Source: Mariannaea sp. PMI_226 (lineage: Eukaryota; Ascomycota; Sordariomycetes; Hypocreales; Nectriaceae). Taken from it: DNA of 64,000 nucleotides. How positions within the stretch are numbered: position 1 is the first letter of the stretch; every line of letters begins with the position of its first letter. The stretch spans positions 496,001 to 560,000 of the forward strand of contig JANFOG010000014.1 of assembly GCA_024336345.1 (NCBI GenBank), written 5' to 3'. Both the position numbers and the translations under genes were made by a program. The notes under the pieces are model-generated. The model searched no databases. It worked only from the letters and a program-made list of their open reading frames with translations, and had not been told where the DNA came from. Below are positions 57,203 to 64,000 of this stretch, one piece after another.

Positions 57203-60200
57203 AGTACTTGGGTGAGGCAGAATATTTATAATATATCTGTGGCCCCCCAAGCTTCATTTCCTATACAATTAACAGCACAAGACGAATCACATAATGGTTT
57301 TTCTTCTCAAGTTACCTAAGGTACGGACGACTTGATGCCCACTCTGTCGCGTATATAAACGCGGGGTTGGATCATGCTATTTAGATAACGTTGAGTACTG
57401 TACGCGTACGGCACTGTGCGACTACACGCGACTTCGGCATCCACGAAACCCGCCATGACCTATAGCATAATGCTTTCTTACTATCTGCGGTATCTCTAGA
57501 AAGATCACTCAGTGTTTTGCTTCCATACGTGTCTTGTACTTGGGTACGTAGTTTGCAATTAGGTTAAGTCCTTTAACTTGCTAAGTGTGCTGAGAGAGAG
57601 CAATGCCTCACGCCAAAGTAGTTAATGGAAGTTTTATTTAGCAACAACCGCCACCCTAATCTGTTCACAGAAACACTAATTATCATCCACAACTGCCCAC
57701 CAATTTTGCCTTTATGTCAGCCCGATGCCGGTTAGCACCGATGAGACTATTGATTGGCTCAACGCCACAGTGCCACAGTGCGATAGACATGCTAGCTCAG
57801 GGGGAATAAAAGAGGCGTGTTCCAAATATCGTACGAAGTGTCGTCATTTACATGACCAACGAACCGTGACTGACCGATCCATGGAAGCAATAGCCATCAT
57901 AACACGGATAAAAGGGAACTTTGAGGCTATACATGGTAGTCTTGATCCGACATGAGGTGCACATTCTGTATGCAAATTGAGTATTTGGCCAGTTTCGCAG
58001 TGACCCTCGTCGTGCTCTGACCGTGTCGCACAATAATTAAGTACTGTCTGCATCACATCTTATTAGCCCCAAATGCTGACAAGCCACTGATGAGTTAATA
58101 AAAAGGTGATGATCGAGATTGATGTGGCTGAACATGGGCGGCCTAGGTGCAATGGGCCTGGAAATTGGGGGCAGCAAAGGAACTGGTGCCGGAGTAATCT
58201 GTAATCTATACAGATTATTAGAATTGAAGCCGATTTGGAGGACTTTCTTGCGTCGGTAAATTGGTTCGCTCAGTCGCTGTGTCCTTTTTCCCGCGAGAGT
58301 GATAGCCTTCACGTTCATCTCCGTCGGCCAGCCCTGGCAATCATATCAATCACTTCAGGCATGGGGAAGACTCACAGGTACAGGGTATCGGCAACCGATC
58401 CATCGTCCTATACGAAAACAAGTTTCCGTTAAAAGAGCTGCGCGCGATTATTCATGCGATCGTGTTACCTAGACGAAGTACCCAGCCCGCATTGAACCTT
58501 GACACATGTCTCCATAAGCTAGGGTCGTGACGTATACGGTACACCCGTCCAAGGTATGAAAATGCATTGTCACTCAAGATTCTAAGCTAGGAAAGTGGGA
58601 AAATGAAGTTCTATTACGGACTGAAGCAAGCTACCAGTGAGTGAGCGACTGCGCAAGAGGAACTTGGATGTGATCGAGCACGTTTGATGGCCTTCTGTGG
58701 AAGAGCAGAGAACAAGTTTCCGCGTTGAAGACGAACTCTTATTCAGTTTCTCATCGCATAGCATCCGATAGGCGATTCAGACATTATATTGGCAGGCTAG
58801 AACAAACGCAGGTTTCTTGATCCATGAAGTGCTTAGTATGAGTGATAATACAGGAAGAAAACTATCTGAGAACAAATAAATGCCATAGACGCTAGTTTAA
58901 TGCATAATTACGGATTGGATATGAGATGATAAACTGCACTACCGGTGCTGATACCCAACGATGGTACAAACGATCAAGTCTAATAAGAAGTGCCCGAAAT
59001 GACCCTTCACCTGCCCTGGGATCAGCTCAGCCTGGCCCAAGTGAGCGTGTTGATGACGGGAAGCATGGTTAAATGCGCTAGCCATCAGCCGCGCTTTACT
59101 CCGATAATCAGACAGGGCCTGCTTCCCGACTTCAGCATCTTGGGTGTGGTGAATGCGTGAGGGGCGTATCCGTAAAATCATCTCCTCTTCAATAATAAGC
59201 TGGGTGTTAGTTAGATTGATCGGTGCCCCAACGCGCCAAGACAAGTCAGACCACCAGGTCTTACCGGCTTGTCGACACTCCCACACGACACTTCATGATC
59301 CGTGTGTGAGAGTACTGCGGTGAATCGGTCCGCTCTTCTACTTTATATGCCGGGTTGACGATTATCTGCGTCAATATCGGGAACCTTGCTAGGCAGGAAG
59401 AATTGCAGCCGTTGCTTCGGAGAGGATCTTGCTGGTGTGGAGCATACGAATTGTCTCTCTATGTCAGAATTCGCGAATTGGTAAATAACAATCTAATGGA
59501 TTGGATTAACTGCCAATGCCTGGTACAGGGTAATATTATTCCAAAGGGGCTGTTGAATGAAGGCGCGTAAGTAAGGCCATGGCACGGTTGGGAAGGAGTA
59601 TACCCCATGATCTGGCTAGCTTTGGTTGTTGAAGCTATTCACAAGGAAGGATTGACAGCTTGTGAGAAGAGCGAACAGGCGCGGCATTGAAGAAGAGCAA
59701 CTTAATGAATCGATCTCATATACCAAGTAAGGCACTAGCAATTCACAGGAAAACCAGTGTCAAAATTGCGCCACAGTTACCTTTCTCAATGTTTTCATGA
59801 TTTGAGGCAATAGCAAACATGAGCTGTCCCAGTTGTGCGTCTGAGCCTTGCACGTGACGAATTCAGTCGGTATGTAATCATTCCCCAACTCCCAATATGG
59901 AAATTGCTTCATGACCTCTATTGTGCATAAAATTGTATTTCTATCCATCGCCATGCCATTCATCACTTCTTTAGCGTGTATTACACTATTCTAAGCTGAG
60001 TCAATATCGTAACCAGGCGAGACTAGCATGGATCGAAACGGCAAAGTCACTAAATCAATTGCAGTGCAGGTTAGACCTCAAATCTCCAAACCATTTTGAG
60101 AGTCGAGGCAACGGCGGCGGCAACGTACAATGTCGATGAGCTCCAAAATGAAGCTGGACGAAATTCGACCAAAAAGCACACCTTGCACCCGTCTCTTCCC

Positions 60201-60943
60201 GAAGTCTTCTGTGGTGCTGCTTTTCGTCCCGTGTCTTTCTGCTCCTCGGTCACGGGATCGTTTTCCATTCAAGTGCGCGCACAAGAAAAGAGAAGAGAGA
60301 ACACCGACGAGTGGTGTTTTTCACGGCGCATGCACCAATAACCGCCAATAGACCATGGAAATGCGAGCACGGGGGCTGAGATTCTGATACTTATTCGCGG
60401 CGTTTTTGCGCGTGAGGACGCTGCGACAAGCATACCACCAGACGATTGGCTGCGACCAACAATGTGATTTTGCGGGGGCCTCCTATTGGTCACATATCAA
60501 GCTTCTGGAACAAGGGTTCGAGGAAACTATAACACCAGCCACTGAACTTGTCGATGGCAATTTATCTTGTTTAGGAAGTGGTATGCAGAATGTAGTTCGA
60601 GACAACATCCAAATTGAGGTTCGGTGTTCCTCAACGTGTATAAGCTACCAGCCACGAGCGAGGGAAAAAGCTCGTTCCCCAGGCTGATGTTGATCAGCAA
60701 GTTTTACAAGTCATATGGGAGATATGATGAGGATGATGATGAAGACGTTGAAGATGGTGGTCAGATACCAACTCTTGACTCGATGACCGCGTGTGACTCT
60801 TTCAGGCCGCTGCTATTTCATCAGCAGGTGTGGACGATAATAGTCATTATTCCAGCCAGCCTCGATTACGCCAACCCAACCAGACTCGGCTGCGGCCTTG
60901 CCGCGCTTAACATGACAGTCCCTCAACCACCGGGGGTTTCCCC
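57203..60943. other. Gene-poor AT-rich stretch with weak spliced-ORF candidates on the minus strand
   Basis: No recognisable gene. Two places on the minus strand show protein-like frames next to good splice signals: 58939-59265, with a 65-base intron at 59200-59264 (GTAAGA donor, CTAAC branch site), and about 58037-58430, with a GTGAGT donor near 58377. Neither has a clear start exon. They may be parts of an unannotated gene, relics, or chance. Confidence 0.4.
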
Positions 60944-60975
60944 ATGGTTTCGTTTTCTCAGAGTCCTAGCTCCCG

Positions 60976-60983
60976 TGACGTCA
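60976..60983. promoter_or_regulatory. Perfect TGACGTCA (CRE/bZIP) palindrome upstream of the glycosyltransferase
   Basis: The full eight-base palindrome lies 373 bases before the start codon at 61349. It is the consensus of ATF/CREB-type bZIP factors, which in fungi act in stress and nutrient responses. It also falls in a possible in-frame extension of the gene, so its status depends on the true start. Confidence 0.35.
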
Positions 60984-61348
60984 AGAAGAGGCAACTGAAT
61001 CAACTGGACCCCTCTCATCTCTGCCCCTCCCCCACCTGTGCGGCTGCCGAGATCGACGAACTGCGTTCAGTAACCCCTCCCCGTGGTGGTTACGCTTGCG
61101 TTTATTGCAGCCTTGTTGAGGGAAAATGCCAGTGGCCATGTGCCGTGCCCCCAACTGCCATTGTCCATTCCCCTGCCCTCGATTCCCTCCACGTGCGAGG
61201 CTTTTTCTCCTTCCCAAACCGTGATGGCAAAATTCGAAGCAAAGAAAAGAGGCCTTTCCCTCGCCTTGAAGGTTGCCTCGGGGCATCCTTTGATTTGACG
61301 GAGCAACATCATCCTTTCATCTGTCTCTCAACACCGATACCACCCATC

Positions 61349-62920
61349 ATGGTTGCCCAAATGGCTGAGAATGGCTCGGCCTCTGTCGACCATGACCTAT
61401 CCAAGTTTCCCAGTGACCTCAAGGGCAAACGGATTCTCCTTTGCACCGAGTCCTTTGGTCCGGTCAATGGCGTCAGTCGCACAACACTGATGCTGGTGAA
61501 TCATCTCCGTGCAAACGGCGCTCAAGTCGCTGTTGTCGCTCCTCATAACCACACAAAACACAATACTTTCACACCGCCTCCGTCACCGTCATTATCTCCC
61601 GCCGATAAGCAGCCCGAGGTTCGTGTTACGGGATACCCTCTCCCATTCAACCCTGAGCTCTCAATTGTGTACCCGGTTCGTAACTCGACCATCTACTCGC
61701 GAACTTTTGGCGACGACTCCCCGCCAGATCTCATTTACCTCGCTTCCCCTGCGAGTTTGGGATTCCAGGTGATGCTCCAATTGCGGCAGCAGCCCAAAGA
61801 GAAGCAAATTCCAGTTATTTGCAATTTCCAGACCGACCTAGCTGGCTACTGTAACATTCTCTTTCCGGCTCCCTTGAGCCATGTTGCTGTGTTCGCCTTC
61901 GCAGCTGTTCAGAGTTATCTTTTCCGACATGCCTCTGTCAAAACGATATTTTATCCTTCAACGTTCGTCAAGAAATACTTGATCAGCCAAAACGTGCAGA
62001 AGGAGAAACTTGAGGTTCTGACCCGCGGCGTAAACACCGAAATGTTCAACCCGACAAGAAGAAGTGAAGAACTTCGAAAAGAGCTGGCCCCGAATGGAGA
62101 AATCATCTTTGTGACTGTCTCCCGTATTGCGGGCGAAAAGGGATTTGATTTTCTCGCCAAGGCTGCCAAGGAGCTCGATGCTCGTGGCCTCAACTTCAAA
62201 CTTTACATTGTGGGTGGCAACCGAAATGCCGACGTTGAGCGGGAAGTTCACGAAATGTTTGATCCTCTCAGGGAGAAGGGCAAGGTTATCTTTGCTGGTT
62301 TCAAGGTTGGCGAGGACCTTGCCACCGCTTATGCCAGTGGAGATGTCTTCCTGCACTGCTCTGTTACCGAGACTTTTGGCCTCGTAGTCCTCGAGTCAAT
62401 GGCCAGTGGCGTTCCAGTGGTGGCTCGAGATGAGGGAGGCCCTTCCGACATTGTGAAGCACGGGGAGAACGGATTCCTCGTGCCTCCTAACGATCTCGAC
62501 GCCTTTGTTACGAAGGCCATGAAGCTGGGACAGGACCATGCCCTCCGCGCGCGGATGAGCGCGGCATCCAGGGCTGCAGCGTTGGAGGCGACATGGGAAA
62601 AGATCAACAACAAGGTCGCGTGGCGTATGGCCGACACTATCGCGGAGAGAAATAACGAGAGAAGCAGTCCCGAGACTCGGCAGCTGAGTAAAGCGGGCCT
62701 AGATTCGCAGCAGCTTGTCCCCATCTACGGTTGGCTCATGATGAACGATGCTATGCGAGATACTGTTACTCGTCGCGTGGTAGATGCACGTCTCATGGGT
62801 GGACTAGGTATCATCCTCTCCTTTTGGATGGTGACGGGCTGGTACATGGTGTTTACGGAGTGTTTTCTTTGGGCTAAGGGCCGATGGAGGGAGGCAGAGC
62901 GAGCAAAGAAGATTATCTAA
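61349..62920 (+). CDS. GT4-family glycosyltransferase with C-terminal membrane segment
   Basis: A single exon encodes 523 residues from the ATG at 61349 (MVAQMAENG). The N-terminal GT-B half has the family strand and glycine loop (ILLCTESFGPVNGVSRT). The C-terminal half holds VSRIAGEKGFDFL and the nucleotide-sugar E-x7-E motif at residues 341-349 (ETFGLVVLE), followed by SGVPVVARDEGG. This is a retaining transferase of GT4, closest in my reading to mannosyltransferases and SQD2-type glycolipid synthases. A hydrophobic segment near residues 485-510 (GGLGIILSFWMVTGWYMVF) suggests membrane attachment. Donor and acceptor sugars are unknown. The same frame stays open for 405 bases further upstream (to 60944), but that part shows no conservation I recognise and is more likely leader. 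Confidence 0.88.
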   Translation: MVAQMAENGSASVDHDLSKFPSDLKGKRILLCTESFGPVNGVSRTTLMLVNHLRANGAQVAVVAPHNHTKHNTFTPPPSPSLSPADKQPEVRVTGYPLPFNPELSIVYPVRNSTIYSRTFGDDSPPDLIYLASPASLGFQVMLQLRQQPKEKQIPVICNFQTDLAGYCNILFPAPLSHVAVFAFAAVQSYLFRHASVKTIFYPSTFVKKYLISQNVQKEKLEVLTRGVNTEMFNPTRRSEELRKELAPNGEIIFVTVSRIAGEKGFDFLAKAAKELDARGLNFKLYIVGGNRNADVEREVHEMFDPLREKGKVIFAGFKVGEDLATAYASGDVFLHCSVTETFGLVVLESMASGVPVVARDEGGPSDIVKHGENGFLVPPNDLDAFVTKAMKLGQDHALRARMSAASRAAALEATWEKINNKVAWRMADTIAERNNERSSPETRQLSKAGLDSQQLVPIYGWLMMNDAMRDTVTRRVVDARLMGGLGIILSFWMVTGWYMVFTECFLWAKGRWREAERAKKII

Positions 62921-64000
62921 GGGGGTGAGGAAGAGGAAGATGGATCGCTGCATCGTTAAGGATTGATTAAGGTTACATTTACAAAGCATGTAGATGGGGA
63001 AGGGGTGTTTTTGGCGTACAGTCTCATGCAGGTTGAGATGACAGACGGATCGTCTCGGCTGGCTTGGAGTTCTTTAGTTCTCCATACGTGTTCGGAGTTA
63101 TGAACGATCTTTTTTTCTTCTCTTTTCTTTTCATACTTTTTTTTTTCTTTTTGCGACGGCTAGATACGCTTATGATACCACGCTGAATATATGACGTTTA
63201 TATTTATCCAAACTTGTTGCTGTATCCCTCAGACTTTTGACTTCCTAGTTGTTTTGGAGGGTTAACTGAATTAGGTCGCAAGAAATAGATCCAGGATTGC
63301 CAATGTTATTCCATACGAGTTGCCTTAATTGCTCCAAGCAAATACTAATCATGAATTCAAGCACTGTACCTTAGTTTGACAAGCGCATTGCTGGTTACAG
63401 CTTGATATGGGACTTCTGGTCCAGTCAGTGTGTTGGGGACAAAGTTCGCGCCTTCGGCATATGCGATTTAAATTACCTAAATCCATTTTTTTTCACTTGC
63501 TTGCCGCTAATTGATTGGCTCGTATACGTAATTGTAACCCTTATTAAACAACCGCGATAGACTGCAGACAAGGGACGAGGACACTACTCAATACAGCTTG
63601 TTTTTGCTCTGACTTTTGACTTTTTCTTTCTTTGTGTATGAATTATGACTTGTGTTTCCATTTGATCAAATGGGTCTCTTCATTTCCATCTAATCTATTG
63701 GCTAATTTCTCTTTTCTTCCGAGTTTATGGTGAGGCTGTTCTGAATAGCTTGTCGTGACTGTTTCGCACGGCTTTCTTCTGAATTTCGAGCCCCGCGGTA
63801 AGTTGGTAGTAGGTTCTTTGGTCGTGGGATTTTCCTTTCAACGAATCGGCTTCATAGTGAACCTAGTTTTGTCGTCAATTCAATGTATTCGAAGAGAGCC
63901 GACGGATAAGTACTGTGTTGGTGAAACCTCGAATGCGCATTGTGATGGGGCTGCGAAAGCTCCTGAATGAGGCATGGTAGATTAAGGGGATATGTACATT
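62921..64000. other. 3' flank of the glycosyltransferase gene and window end
   Basis: T-rich DNA near 63110-63150 is probably the 3' untranslated region. No further gene is visible up to the window end. Confidence 0.65.

Noticed and set aside
1..64000. Transposons, CRISPR arrays, tRNA or rRNA genes, secondary-metabolite backbone genes
   Set aside because: I looked for terminal repeats, reverse transcriptase, integrase or transposase motifs, regular spacers, tRNA boxes, and polyketide or peptide synthetase motifs and found none that I could support.

Overview
The window is nuclear DNA of a filamentous ascomycete, most likely a member of the Sordariomycetes/Hypocreales. The reasons are: short introns of about 50-260 bases with GT..AG ends and CTAAC/CTGAC-type branch sites; monocistronic genes on both strands; pyrimidine-rich leaders upstream of start codons; and gene families typical of that group (Medusa conidiation regulator, Zn2Cys6 factor, ENA sodium pump, UVSD/Rad26-type checkpoint protein). 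The many GTAC/ACGT-rich intergenic stretches fit a Trichoderma-like genome, but the genus is only a guess. I see no bacterial operon, CRISPR array, tRNA or rRNA gene, or intact transposon.

Layout. 1-7222: no convincing gene; the last 2-3 kb look like the long leader of the next gene. 7223-9713 (+): Medusa-type developmental regulator. 16117-19703 (+): ENA-type P-type Na+/K+ ATPase behind a cluster of PacC-type sites. 21068-22586 (+): peroxisomal 3-ketoacyl-CoA thiolase with an N-terminal PTS2 signal and four FarA/FarB-type CCTCGG boxes upstream. 23166-23728 (-): three-exon, 13-cysteine small secreted protein. 26622-29172 (+): SulP/SLC26 transporter with a STAS domain. 29640-30861 (-): alpha/beta hydrolase. 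32248-33955 (-): CDP-diacylglycerol synthase. 36377-38792 (+): ATRIP/Rad26-type DNA damage checkpoint protein. 39895-41178 (+): Zn2Cys6 regulator. 41647-44889 (-): very repetitive secreted GLEYA-like protein. 47211-47975 (-): Rossmann-fold oxidoreductase. 49595-50591 (-): GPI-anchored protein with a split CFEM-like cysteine pattern. 52160-54287 (-): UDP-glucose 6-dehydrogenase. 54288-61348: gene-poor, with some weak spliced-ORF candidates. 61349-62920 (+): GT4 glycosyltransferase.

The genes do not form an obvious single pathway. Three secreted or surface proteins (23.2, 41.6 and 49.6 kb) share no recognisable sequence but suggest that this stretch carries fast-evolving cell-surface genes between conserved housekeeping genes. 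UDP-glucose dehydrogenase, the GT4 enzyme and CDP-diacylglycerol synthase could meet in sugar-nucleotide and glycerolipid metabolism, but that is inference. The most unusual observations are the split CFEM-like architecture, the multi-repeat GLEYA-like protein, the newly assembled small secreted gene, a long alternative reading frame that stays open across the spliced 5' part of the Medusa transcript, and the regulatory-site clusters in front of the ENA pump and the thiolase.
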